Below are positions 1 to 11,741 of a DNA stretch of 64,000 nt, in pieces. Under the pieces are notes generated by a model, which saw only the letters and a list, made by a program, of their open reading frames with translations, was not told where the DNA came from and searched no databases. The position numbers and the translations under genes are program-made. Within the stretch, counting starts at the first letter, position 1. Each line of letters opens with the position of its first letter. The stretch is from Anarhynchus alexandrinus (lineage: Eukaryota; Chordata; Aves; Charadriiformes; Charadriidae). Location of the stretch: positions 993,904-1,057,903 of the forward strand of contig VUYV01000046.1 in NCBI GenBank assembly GCA_008711295.1, read 5' to 3'.

Positions 1-1247
1 CGCAAAATAGGCTTAAGTTAGTTGTTAGTTAGAATATCCTTCTTTAGGCTAAATAATTAATTGTAGGCTACCAGGTTTGTTTTTTATGTTTTCAGAAGTA
101 GAGGACAGTGTCCCACCCTTTTGTTTAAAATTAATCCCACTGAGTTTCATTGGGTCGCATGCAGGAGTTTTGTCATTCGAGTGATAGATGGATAGATGTT
201 TTGACTTTCATTACCATGTGGTGATATTAATTTGCTTTTATATGATTTTACGTTGTGCATACATTAGCTTGTCTTTTGGTGAAATGATTACTAAAACTTC
301 CAGAAAATAAGCTAGTGTTTTGCTAAGATTGGGAAGAATGAGTTTATAAGGCATTCTTGTTCATTTTACACAACTCACTACCATTGCAGTAATTACATAG
401 ATTTTTAATACTCTAAAACTTGAAAAAGATACTATTTTCTTTTCTTTTCAAGACAAAATAGGAACATTATGATGGTATTTAGCAAAAAGTCATTAATCAT
501 TTATTAATCATTATGTATCATAATTCTGTAAGAGTAGGTAGCTCCAGGTTGACAGTGCTTTTCCTAACTAGGAATTCTACAGAATGGTGAGTTCCAGCTT
601 TCAATAGATCTACACACACAGAGTTCTATGGAGAAGAAACTTCGGGACTGGTGCATGTTCTCAGATCCTCTCTAATTTTTATTTTCTGTAGGAAAACAAA
701 CATTAGTGAAGTTTGTGATTTGTTTTGTTTTGGTTTAATCTGTCGTTCTGTTATAAGCTGAAGAAAAAATCCACCCACGCATGAATTGTAAGGGAAATGT
801 ATTACTGTTCAATGGATATACGAAAAAGTTTTTCCCTATAGGCTGTTAAGAATTAGAGCTCTCTTCCCAGTTATCTGATTTTGGTTGTTTTTTCCCATAG
901 CGCTCTTATTTCCATAGAACTGAATGGATGGTCAAGTGGAATTCACAGAAGCAGGATGGTTTTGGCTTAGAATTTAATTGAGCATGAGTAACAGTTGGAA
1001 AATTCATGATTATTTGTCTGTTTTAAACCTCTGAAGTTATGAGTCACTGTTTGGGAGTTTCCTGCTGCATATTTATGAAGTTCTCTGAGTGAGCTGACTC
1101 AGTGTGTTTTTTAAATAAGCATTTGTAATCCTTTTAAATGTGTGCTAACCATTTAGATTGGAAATCAAGTTAGCATCCCCAATAACATCAAAATAGTGAT
1201 TTAAAGGTCAGGCACCAGTACCTTTTATCTGTCTATCTGTAATGTTT
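1..1247. other. Intronic sequence, nothing recognised
   Basis: AT-rich intronic DNA. I see no exon, RNA gene or repeat family that I can name. Confidence 0.5.
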
Positions 1248-1375
1248 CATAGAATCACAGAATACCTCAAGTTGGAGGGGACCCATGAGGATCATCGAGT
1301 CTAACTCCCTGCGCCTCGCAGGACTGCCTAAAACTAAACCATATGACTAAAAGCATCATCCAGATGCTCTTTAAA
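1248..1375 (-). mobile_element. CR1 LINE 3' fragment
   Basis: It starts with CATAGAATCACAGAATAC, the reverse complement of the CR1 3' octamer tail, followed by GTTGGAGGGGACCC. The next part (CTGCGCCTCGCAGGACTGCC) differs from the other CR1s in this window, which suggests another and probably older subfamily. Only about 130 bases of the 3' end remain. Confidence 0.8.
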
Positions 1376-3714
1376 TATGTATATATTTGTATATAAAATG
1401 AGTATATACATGTTTTGCAAAAATCTTTTAAATTTAATGATTTGTTTAGGTTAGTTCACCACTGGAGATCCCTAGAAAGTAAAGTGGTCACATGAGAAAG
1501 AGTTTTTTGCTGAAGTTTTATGTATGTGTAAGCAGTTGTTGGAAGGTGGGGGAATATGTTTAATGTTCTTGAGTGTCTCAGAGACAAAAGGAAGAATCAG
1601 AGACTATTTCCTGTTCACACAGAAAGAAGATTTTCTGTTCCTTCTGTTAGAAAGTGGAGAGTTCTCCCGATTTATTAGCATGTGACGGTTTTAGATTCTT
1701 TTACAACTTAGATTCTGGAATTAGATTTGTCATGCTTCCTTCAGGAAGAGATCTCTGAATACACTGATTAATTATCTTGCTAATAGTGAGATACTGGACC
1801 TCATGGTAATGACCTCCCGTTGACTTTTAGGAATGTATTTTGTCGGAGGGGGAAACCCCAAAAGTAACAACATACATTAAACCTTTTTTGGATGTTATTT
1901 TTATAGGATGTTCTGTTACTTTTAGAGCATCATTGATCTACGTGAAGAATACAGATTTGTAAGTAGTGGCAGCTTGAAAACGGCAACGGTCCAAATATTG
2001 TCTGAATTGTGAGATCACGCTCAGAAATCAATAATAAACGCGTCCTGCAGACTCGTCTGACACAGGCTGTTCAAATTGTCAGTGACTGGCCCTTTATAAA
2101 TCTATATTTCTGAGAAAACATTTTGTCATGCCTTTCATCTGTTTTAAGACCTTTGCCTTTGTAAAATTTGTCTGTGTTCATTGTAAGATCCCAGATTTTA
2201 AAGTGTATTCTCAGCCTTCAGGAATCTTTAGTGCTGGTGGGACTTGGAGCGGGCAATGGTGCTGGAGCCTCTTGGCATGGACCGTGTTTACCTGGCTGAA
2301 TTATGGCAAAATGGGATCAATGGAGAGAGGAAATGAATTTTAGTGTCATCTCTACTTCTGTTTCATATCTGCAATTATATTCTTGTGTTTACTGAAAAGC
2401 TAAGCTCCAGTTCCCTATATTGAGGAAAAACGTTTGAGGAAATCACATACACTGAGTTTATTAAGAGAACTGTATGTTTTAATAATGCGAGAGAATGCTT
2501 GGTTGCTTTGCATATTAGCTTTTGGATAGCACGCCCAGTGAAAGGAAGAAGATAAGTTGGAATGGAAAACATCGCTATTCTGCAACTCTAGGACCTGATT
2601 TCTAGCAAAACTGTAGGACTTAATCTCTGAATTGTTAATCCCTGAAAACTAACTTTGCTATTTTTTTTATTCTGTTAATTTTTATCGTCGAATTAAGGAG
2701 TGGGAATTTGCAATATTCATTCCCTGTAAAACTCATTAAATCAGTGATAAATTTAGCTCAATAACTTTACTGATTTTGAAAATGATTGTGCTACTAGAGC
2801 CTCTATTTCCAACCCAAGTAGCAGCTGAAAAATCTGAAGTACGCAGTCTTCCATATTTATATGTTAATGGCTGTGCTGAATAAACAGATCTATTGATTAA
2901 GTTGTTCAAGCATTCCTGTTTTAAAACCTCTTTCTTCACTTGTTCCTACTTTTGAACAATCACTTAATTGGGCTTATCCCTCCTAATCACAGGAATTCCT
3001 GACAAAAATGGGGATTGTTTAACACAAGAATACCAAAGAGCTCTTATGTAAAAATCTGATCACTCAGTTTCAAGGATCTTTTATGGGTTATAGTTGATTT
3101 TTTTTTCTGATTTGCTGGATGCGTTATTTCTTTTTAAGGTGCTTCAGTTACTGCAGAGGAGGATTTGTTTTGTCTTTTGAGAGTATGAGTACCATTTTTG
3201 TTTAGAGTACAATACAGCGATATTATGAATAAAAAGTGTACAAAGAGTGAATGGAACTGGGTTCCTCAGGAAACCGTTTTGAGCAGTGAATGGATTTGAC
3301 ATCTTCGGGAAACCATTTGTACTTTTTGTGTCCTTTGTGTGGGACAGATTTGTGTGTTGTAAAATAGAAATTCTAAATTTTGCTTACTGGCGTAGTGGTG
3401 ATGGTCTTGGACCTGTGTCAGACCATACACCCATAAGGGAATGCATGCAATTATTCCTTCTTTGTCTGGAATATAATCTTCATATTCTCTGGTGTCTTAA
3501 AAGTCTAGAAACTTAAAAAAGTTAAGTTTTATATTGCCATTGAGGAAACAGAGACTAATACGATTACTTTACTCTTATTATTGGTGCATATAGTGAAACA
3601 GAAATGTAACAGCAGAGTTAATAATAATAAGGTATGTGTGTTGGGATACTGCTGAAATGTTTTTTTACGAAGGGCAGTCATGGTAAGCAAATCTGTCTGA
3701 ATTCTTTGAAGCCT
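1376..3714. other. Intronic sequence, nothing recognised
   Basis: AT-rich DNA without a nameable feature. The open frames at 2128-2343, 2375-2572, 2736-2939 and 3286-3516 are under 80 codons, resemble nothing I know, and have no exon-like splice signals that I trust. Confidence 0.5.
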
Positions 3715-4425
3715 ATTCTGAGCTCATGAACAAAGGGAATATCATTGATGCTGCTTACTTGATTCCTAAAACACTCCAAAAAGACTCTCACAAAAGGCTC
3801 TTTGAGAGGAACAAATACACTGTGAGATAGAAGTCGAGGTCCCATCCTGAGTCAAGAACTGGTTAAAGGCAGGACAAATGGCCCATTTACTCACTGAAGG
3901 GTGGTCTAGGCTGAATTCGAATTCGTAAGGATCTGAATTGTGCCTGTCCCCTTCAGGATGCTCGTAAAGGATCTGGATGTGAGGGACATTAGGATTGTGT
4001 CAAAGTTTATCAAGGCTAGCATACATGAAAACCAAATTTTAAGGATTACAGGCTTATCCTGTGATAGAGGGGGGTTGTTAAAATTTGAGATGAAGATCAG
4101 CATTGATGCACATGTACATTGTAAAGTAATGGACATGAAGAAAATACAGTCTTAAGTCCAAATAATACACAGTGATGGGCTCTGAATTAACCATTCAGGG
4201 TAGAAGTCTTGGATGTATGAGAGATTCTATGAAGATGTTAGTTTAATTTGTGGTAGCAATGCAAAAGGCAAACAGAATATGAGGAATAACAGAAAGAAAA
4301 GGAACAGAGAACAAAACAGAAAGTTTCTTCTGTGTTTACCCCACTTTGTGTGCAGTCTCATTCCCTTTTCTCACAAAGGCCGTGGTAGGAGGGAACAGAG
4401 AAGGGATGGGCTGGTGTTGAGGAAG
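3715..4425 (+). mobile_element. Fossil CR1/L3-like LINE (reverse-transcriptase region)
   Basis: This is a heavily decayed LINE. Read on the + strand, successive pieces line up in order with the reverse-transcriptase to C-terminal part of ancient amniote CR1/L3-type elements. One piece near 3752-3800 corresponds to the motif-A region (DxxYLDFxKAFDxVPH-like, now decayed). CAAGAACTGGTTAAAGGCAG lies near 3855. A stretch at 4090-4140 encodes MKISIDAHVHCKVMDMKK, like the WQMKFNVDKCKVMH block. The frame from 4213 has KGKQNMRNNRKKRN, like KANKMLGIIRKG. A GTGTGCAGTCT...TTTTCTCACAAAGGCCG stretch follows near 4350-4380. Many indels are present and no frame is intact. It is much older than the avian CR1s here. 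Confidence 0.65.
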
Positions 4426-5257
4426 TGTGAAACGGTGTAGAAGTGTTTGGCATGAAAAAATAAACCTGAGTAATTTCATTGTGTTACCCAGAGACTTCAG
4501 GTTGTTGCACATGAAGCCGATTCAGGCTTGGTGGTGTTGCTTCGATTCCCTTCCTGGGTGGGAGGGTTGGAGAAGAAAACTTGCATTCACACTTGCAAAC
4601 TTTAACAGTGTCATACAGCTTTCTAAAATTCTCATTTGTTTAACTCAAAATATATACTGAGAGGTAATACTTGATTGCTGAGTCTGCAGTAGCAAGATGT
4701 GGTGGATAGCAATTAAAAAAAGCAGCGTGCTCGCTCTCTCGAAAGTGGGCGATGACCTGCTTGTGGATGAGTCGCACCATTGATCAGATGTGTCGTTCTT
4801 AACTGGGGAGTTGCTTGTGCAGCACTTGTTTTCATGTTTTCTTCCTGATGTTCTTTCTGGGGTTGTGACTGTTTTTATACTATCTTGTTATTACATTTGT
4901 GATTTCATGACCTGTGGGGTGTTTACACTGGACACATGTTCTTTGCACTGTTACGAGCAAGAGTTGGTTTTATCCAACTCTAGTTGGGTTCTTTTAGTGA
5001 GAAGATATCTGCCAACATCTGTGCCTTTGCTCTCAGGGACGCTGCCTGAGGGTGTGATGAACAGGTTTCAGTGAGGAAATACATTCAGTGGTGCTTCTTT
5101 CCAGGAGCCGGCAAGTTACATAGCCATTGCTGGGAGAACCAGTCCGAGTTGTTGGTCTCCACATAGAGAAATTTCCCTGTTTGAAGGGAGTGTGCGTGTG
5201 TGATTTGTTCATCGACATCTATCCCTGCATTTACTCTCCTTTTGTACTTTTCTGCTT

Positions 5258-5304
5258 CAGAATCGGGGCAGGATTTCAGAATCGGGGCAGGATTTCAGAA
5301 TCGG
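5258..5304. repeat. Tandem repeat, 19-base unit
   Basis: The unit CAGAATCGGGGCAGGATTT occurs twice exactly (5258-5276 and 5277-5295), followed by a partial third copy (CAGAATCGG). Confidence 0.9.
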
Positions 5305-6749
5305 AGAAGTCATTGAGGAACAACATGCGTGATGACTTGCTCCTCCATTCCTTCAGGTCCCCCAAGGAGCAGAAAGCAGGGCTGCCTTCTTTCCTAGCAT
5401 ACATTTTTCTAAGAGGTTCTGCAGTTCAGTGTCAGTAGACAGAAAACTCTCGATGGGAATGTTCCACATAAAAGTTACTTGTGTTTAAATTATTTTTAAT
5501 CTCTTATCTGTCTCTCGGCTGAGAGTGAGATTCTGCGATAGCTGCGGTCAGCAGTGCTCGTATCTAAGCTGAGGGAGGTAAAATCTTTGAGGAAGTTAAG
5601 AAGGTGCATCAGCCGCTTGGGCATTCGGCTGCAATAGTGCTGCCCTGGAGGCCTGGATGCAATTTGCCTTTAATTAAAGAAAGCAGAATTCTGTGGTTAA
5701 TGTTACAAGAAGAATTCTGTATTATATTTCCTGAATATTTCCAGAGGGGAATTGAACTCTAGGAGAGAATACTGTCCAGAGGAATAATGTTGTATTCTCC
5801 TATATTTCTTCTGTCTTTCGGAAATAACAACTTGTGCTCTAGCTAGAAAATGCACGCAAAGTAACTTGTGAATGTGTGGCTGCAATAGCCAATTAGGAAG
5901 TGCAGAGTTTAATGCGAAATGAATGTTCTTCAGTAAAAGATTGCTGTATGTTGTATTTTATCTGTCAGTCTGTATATCTGCTTGTTAGAATGACCTTTGA
6001 TTCACCCTGTTCGTTAATGTGGAATGACTATAGCATGGCTGCCTTTAAACTTAATATTATTCTGCTCACATCCCCGTTCTCATTATAAACATGGCTATTT
6101 TTAGCTAGCACAGATTCAGAATATGCCTTGTAAGCTTAAGGGGGATTTATTGAGCTCCTGTGTGTATTCACTAGAGATTCCTTGTTGAAGCTTACTGATT
6201 TAGGATCGGGGAGGGGGAAAATGTACTATTTAATTCCCGGCATATGCCTGCAAGGAGCTATATTTAGCTTCAGCTGCTTGTCATTGCCGTTGTGCTATTT
6301 TTACAAAGGGATGCAGCAGTTTCATTGTTCGGGGGCTTAACTTGACATAAATGTAGATGGATGAGCTAGATAAACATTGGTGTACTGCAAAAATTGCTAC
6401 TGAAAGTCAGTGTGTACGCAGTAGGTGTACGTGAGTAAAACTACACGAGAGCCTGAACACAATAGGCACCTTGTTCAATAGACTGGTTGTGTAAATTCAC
6501 CTCATTAACACACCTGCTCAAAATTATATTTAATGTTGCTTTAGACTGATAAAGTAGTTTAACAGGAATAACAATATGGGCTTTGTTTGTATTTGTACAT
6601 AAAAATTATTGCAGTGGCACAATTTATTTCATTGCTTAATCAGTTATTAAGAATTTTATCATAGCTTTTGTAGTTGCCATGTGTGTTTTTAATGGAATAC
6701 AGAGGAGAAGAATTAGTATGGAGAATGCTTGCTGCAGTTCAGTCCTAGA

Positions 6750-6787
6750 GGATGATTACATATGCACTACAAGATGATTACATATGT
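6750..6787. repeat. Short direct repeat, 24-base spacing
   Basis: GATGATTACATATG occurs twice, 24 bases apart, with a different spacer after the first copy. Confidence 0.7.
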
Positions 6788-8003
6788 ATATCCTTTTTAT
6801 AATGCGTGTATCAGGGCTCTTGCTATCAATTACTATACTGTTTGGTGCTTTAAGGAACAGTATCTACTGGGAGAGTCTCCTTTTTCTATTTGTGGGAAAT
6901 TAGGAATTCTACCTTGATCAATGAAGTGTTCCGGTAGATTTAGATTTGCTTCATGATTTGCATTCAGTCCTTTCGTGGCTGTTTAATTTCTCCTTAAAAA
7001 TACAGAATTTATTTTTTAGCTAAAAAAAGAAAAAAGAGTTGTTGTGTGATTTATAGGAATACAGAAAATCTAACGTATATTTTGTGTATCAGAAAATCAG
7101 ACACATTAGCCGTAAGTGAAAAGACTAATATTCTCCATGAGAGAGAGAGAACAATGAACAGATCTCTTTCTGCAAAGTTGCATATCACTGCGCACTCATT
7201 CCATCAATAGTTTCATGTAAAACTTCAATTTATGGTATAATTTACTTTTTATGAACCGTGATATGGTGGTTTCTACAGGTAGAAAATTTCATATATGGTT
7301 CTTCATGTATTCCCCTTCTGATCTTCACTTCTTATTGTGGACCTTTCTTGGGTAGACTGAGATTTGTGCCAGATACTAATGGGAGGACTAATTTATTGTC
7401 AGTTTTGGAATAATACTCAGCTTGAAATAAACTTTGTGAGGTAAAGGCTTGGTGCTGTCCTTATCACAAATGACAGACTCCACTTCTCCTCCCAAGTGTC
7501 CTTTCCATGCCAGTATTGCAAGTAAAGGAAGGTCTAACTGTTTGAGGGAATGATGTGAATTCCTGCATGGAAGAAGCTTTGAAGATATCAGCATCCAAGT
7601 CCCTGTGGTCTGAGTTTTGCAGTAAGAGACCGGTCTGAAGAGTCAGTGCTATGAAGCCTGTATATCTCAGAAACCACAAAGTATGTTGTGAGAGCATTCA
7701 GATTTCGGTAATGCTGTTCTTTGCATGGCTCTCGTCAACAGGGAGTAACAGAAACACGATGCCAGTGACATTTAGTTGGAGTGTTTTTTCCTATTAGATT
7801 GGAGATTTTTGTCCTCCCAAGAAGAGTTATAGAATCTCTAACTAGTCAGCAGTTTCTCTGCTTTTCCTTTTTAGTGGTGTGGGGGTGTGTGTTTTTTTCT
7901 TTTTTTCCTCCTGAGAACAAGTAGGCAGGAGGACATTCAGCTTATGTGCATAAGGGCACCTGTTGCTTCTCCCAACATTGCTGTTAAACCTTATTTTTTT
8001 TTT

Positions 8004-8053
8004 ACACAGACTTTATCCTTTAAGCTTGATTTTTATACAGACTTTATCCTTTG
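8004..8053. repeat. Short direct repeat, 32-base spacing
   Basis: CAGACTTTATCCTTT occurs twice, 32 bases apart, directly 5' (+ strand) of the CR1 tail that starts at 8061. Confidence 0.8.
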
Positions 8054-8060
8054 TCAGGTT

Positions 8061-8506
8061 ACAGAATCACAGAATGGCAGAGTTTGGAAGGTAACTTCGG
8101 AGATCATCTAGTCCAACCTCCCCTGCCAGAGCAGGGTCACCTACAGCAGTTGCACAGGAATGCATCCAGGCGGGTTGTGAATATCTCCAGAGAAGGAGAC
8201 TCCACCACCTCTCTGAGCAGCCTGTGCCAGTGCTCTGCCACCCTCAGAGTAAAGAAGTTTTTCCTCACGTTGAGATGGAATTTCCCATGTTCCAGTTTGT
8301 GCCCATTGCCCCTTGTCCTATCACTGGGCACCACTGAAGAGTCTGTCCCCATCCTCTTGACAGCCGCCCTTTACATATTGATAAGTATTGATGAGATCCC
8401 CTCCCAGTCTTCTCTTCTCCAGGCTGAACACACTCGGGTGTCTCTCAGCCTTTCCTCATAAGAGAGCTGCTCCAGTCCCCTGATCATCTTTGTAGGCCTC
8501 CTGTGG
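8061..8506 (-). mobile_element. CR1 LINE, 5'-truncated
   Basis: The 3' octamer tail (ACAGAATCACAGAATGG) is on the left. The minus strand then reads back through the end of ORF2. The remnant at 8137-8352 on the minus strand has [20 protein letters not shown], the CR1 ORF2 C-terminal block. The element ends around 8506, as expected for 5' truncation during target-primed reverse transcription. Confidence 0.93.
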
Positions 8507-8916
8507 AATCATGGATTGTAGACTTGGTGATGGGAGAAAGAAGTGAAAATCACAAGTATTTGTCTTTTATTAGACTATTGCTAATTTAAATTAATTTTGA
8601 TAGCCAAATGAATACATAGGCAGAGATGTGTGCGTTTCTAAATGCCAGCACTGAATTTTGTCATGAGAACAGCTCTAAATGTAGACGCAGTCTTTGCATT
8701 CACAAATTGGTCCAAAGACTGGAAGCTTGACGTATTTGAGTCCCATCTTCCTTGGTTTCAGCTACGTAGGCAACTCCATTTCTCTGCCAGTGCTCACATT
8801 CTGGTGGTTCCCTGAGCAAAGATCCAACTGTATTCAGTGTACTGCATTTCTGCATGAACCAGGTTGGTGGAGCAGTGTATCCCATGTGCTTGGATTCGAA
8901 AGCTTGCAGTCTCTGA
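8507..8916. other. Intronic sequence between two CR1 copies
   Basis: Unique-looking DNA. No feature recognised. Confidence 0.5.
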
Positions 8917-9422
8917 GATCATAGAATCATAGAATCATAGAATGGTTTAGGTTGGAAAGGACCTTGAAGATCATCGAGTTCCAACCCCCCTGCCATAGGC
9001 AGGGACACCTGCCACTAGACCAGGTTGCCCAAGGCCACGTCCAGCCTGGCCTTGAACACCTCCAGGGATGGGGACTCAACAACCTCTCTGGGCAACCTGT
9101 TCCAGTGCCTCACCACCCTCAAAGTGAAAAACTTCTTCCTAATGTTCAATCTAAACCTGCCCTCTTCCAGTTTGAAGCCATTCCCCCTTGTCCTGTCACT
9201 ACATGCCCTAGTAAAAAGTCCTTCCCCAGCTCTCCTGTAGGCCCCCTTTAGGTACTGAAAGGCCGCAATAAGATCTCCGCGGAGCCTTCTCTTCTCCAGG
9301 CTGAACAGCCCCAACTCCTTCAGCCTCTCCTCATAGGAGAGGTGCTCCAGCCCTCGGATCATCCTCGTGGCCCTCCTCTGGACACGCTCCAACAGGTCCA
9401 TGTCCTTCTTATGTTGGGGACT
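8917..9422 (-). mobile_element. CR1 LINE, 5'-truncated, young-looking
   Basis: It starts with three ATAGAATC-type tail octamers and GGTTTAGGTTGGAAAGGACC. A 167-codon minus-strand frame (9015-9518) is open through the whole ORF2 C-terminal part: [40 protein letters not shown] and [20 protein letters not shown]. Its upstream codons run past the element. The open frame suggests a recent insertion. The copy at 58532-59015 is very similar and spans the assembly gap there. Confidence 0.95.
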
Positions 9423-9508
9423 TATGTTGGAGATGTTGGACCTTTTTGGGTTTGGTCCAGTAATGCTTAAGCCAGGTAATTTTGATAGTAAAGATGGGAA
9501 ATTGAGGT

Positions 9509-9762
9509 ATAGAATCATAGAATTGGTTTGGTGGAAGAGACTTTTAAGATCATCAAGTACAACAGTTAACCTAGCACTGCCAACTTAAACCATGTCCCTC
9601 AGCACCACATTTACATGTCTTTTAAGTACCTCCAGGGATGGCAACTCATCCACTTCCCTGAGCAGCCTGTTCCAATGCCTGACAACCCTTTCAGTGAAGA
9701 TTTTTTTCCTACTATCCAATCTAACTGCCACTTGAGGCTGTTTCCTCTTGTCCTATGGAGCC
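9509..9762 (-). mobile_element. CR1 LINE 3' fragment, older subfamily
   Basis: It begins ATAGAATCATAGAATTGGTTTGG. The internal sequence (ACAACAGTTAACCTAGCACTGCC and so on) differs from its neighbour at 8917, so this is a different CR1 subfamily. It then follows the CR1 order CCTCCAGGGATGGCAACTC, CCTGAGCAGCCTGTTCCAATG, CTTGTCCTATGG. It carries several indels. Confidence 0.88.
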
Positions 9763-11331
9763 ACATATCGAAAGAAGGATATAAAATTTAGTCTGACTGG
9801 GGCAAAAGCCCCTAACTCCACTTTGTGATAACTGTGTGTTGTATGGATGGGGATAAATCACGCAGCTTCTCAGCGTGCGTTAAGGTGAGCAGTAGGACTG
9901 GCCTGAGGCAGCATGGAGCAGGAGAGTCCTTGAATGCAGCGTTTGGAAACATGGTCTGAAGCATCCTGGAGGCTTGTGGGGCTGTGTGAGTACGACAGCC
10001 TTGTGCAGAGCTCGGCTTCACAACCCAAAAGCAGCGAGGGAGCTATGGAAGGGCAGAGGCCAGGAGATGCCACCAGCGCTGCATCGCTGCACCCGTGGAG
10101 CCAAGGCTGGGGAACGCCATCCGCGTCAGCAGCATTGGTGCTCTGAGTGCGCTTTCGGTTGGCCGTCTCTTTGCTGTTACTAGCATATTTATTGCCAGGG
10201 TTACCTGCTGCTGTTGAAAAGAGCGTGGTTAATTTGAGAAACTCATTTTCTCTTTGTTACTGCCAGATAATTTAATTAGTTACAGTTAGGCAGCTGAAAT
10301 TCCTGATCCCTGATTTATGTACACAATCCTCAAAGCTCTCAAAAGAATTTAAGCATGGCACCCAGTAGAAGAAATTGAGAAATGAATTCTGTAGGGAGAG
10401 GTTCTTTTGCGCAATGGAACCGATGAACTAGTACATTTTTATTTCTCTTTATTACTGATGACTGTCACTGATTGCCCATCAGAGTTGAATATGGGAGTGG
10501 AATGGTCAGAGAAGGAGAGGAAAGAAGGAGAGAGGCAGACAGTTTAACAGCAGTGGGGTTTATAGACTGTTTAACGGAAAGAAAAAAAAAAGACAAACTT
10601 GAAAACAAAAGGCATCCAATGAGAAAAGGGGCAAAAAGTCAGAAAGAATGGCTAAGCACTCATGAATGCATGGAGCATGTCCTGCTAATGCTAATTTATG
10701 TGAGAAGCAGGAGATCAGGAGCATGATGGGATTTGGGAAGAAAAGATGTTTACTGTTGGGCAAGTAATTTGATTTTTTTTTTTTTTTAAGGAAGGTATGT
10801 TTGAAGATTTACACCCCTAGAATAAGTTCTATTTCAAATTTCAAGCCCTAATGCTATGAGAAATTATACTCATTAGTAAGAATTGTTTTCTCTAAGCATT
10901 TCAGAAGCTAAAATGGAAAGATTATATTCTGAATTTACATATTTTTAGTCTGCTCTTCTATATCTTAATGGGGAACCTGCAATGAAACGTTGTGGTATTT
11001 CTTCATGGTTATTGCAGTCAGTATCTGCAGAGTCTCCAGAGCAAACTGCCAGTAGCTAAGTACTGGCATTTCATCTTGTATTATATGTTGAGATCTACTT
11101 AGTGTCATTTTTACTATACGAAGGGAATTTAGGAAAGACCTGAAAACGCAGCGTATGTGAGCCTTTGTTACAAAGCATGAATTGTTAATTTAATTATGGA
11201 AAACAGTGGTCATAAATATTTCAGAAATTAATGTTCCAGTTTGGGAAAAAATTGAGGACAAAATCTCGCTTTGCTGTCTGGAACACCAAATGCAGTATGT
11301 GCGGTGATGCGATACTGTATGAAGAACTATT
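9763..11331. other. Intronic sequence, nothing recognised
   Basis: It includes a GC-richer patch at about 9900-10150 with overlapping short frames on both strands, none of which I recognise. There is a T-run near 10772. Confidence 0.5.
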
Positions 11332-11741
11332 ATCACAGAATCACACAGAATCACAGAATTTTCAGAGTTGGAAGGGACCTCTAGAGATCATCTAGTCCAA
11401 CTCCCCTGCCAAAGCAGGATTGCCCAGAGCACATTACTCAGGACTGCATCCAGGCGGGTCTTGAAAACCTCCAGAGAAGGGGACTCCACAACCTCCCTGG
11501 GCAGCCTGTTCCAGTGCTCTGTCACCCTAACTGTAAAGAAGTTTTTCCGTGTGTTGGAACGGAACTTCCTATGTTCCAACTTGTGCCCATTGCCCCTCGT
11601 CCTGTCATTGGGAACCACCGAGAAGAGTCTGGCTCCATCCTCCTTCAACCCACCCTTTAGATATTTGTAAGCAGTAATAAGGTCTCCCCTCAGCCTTCTC
11701 TTCTCTAGGCTAAAGAGTTCCAGCTCTCTCAGCCTTTCCTT
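11332..11741 (-). mobile_element. CR1 LINE, 5'-truncated
   Basis: Tail octamers (ATCACAGAATCACACAGAATCACAG) are on the left, then GTTGGAAGGGACCTCTAGAG. The minus-strand frame 11388-11648 has [39 protein letters not shown] and [20 protein letters not shown], the ORF2 C-terminus. It ends near 11741 in a CCTTTTATAAAACA stretch that recurs about 50 bases further on. Confidence 0.93.

Larger units (their letters stand above)
4426..8060. other. Intronic sequence with small repeats only
   Basis: Apart from short tandem or direct repeats (5258-5304, 6750-6787, 8004-8053) I see no nameable feature. The open frames here (for example 5127-5438) are short. The 5127-5438 frame runs through the 19-base repeat, which explains its repeated peptide. 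Confidence 0.5.

Noticed and set aside
5127..5438. Open frame with a repeated FRIGAG/FQNRG peptide
   Set aside because: The peptide repeat is only the 19-base tandem repeat read in frame.
9015..9518. 167-codon minus-strand open frame as a host gene
   Set aside because: It is the ORF2 C-terminus of a CR1 insertion running into flanking DNA.
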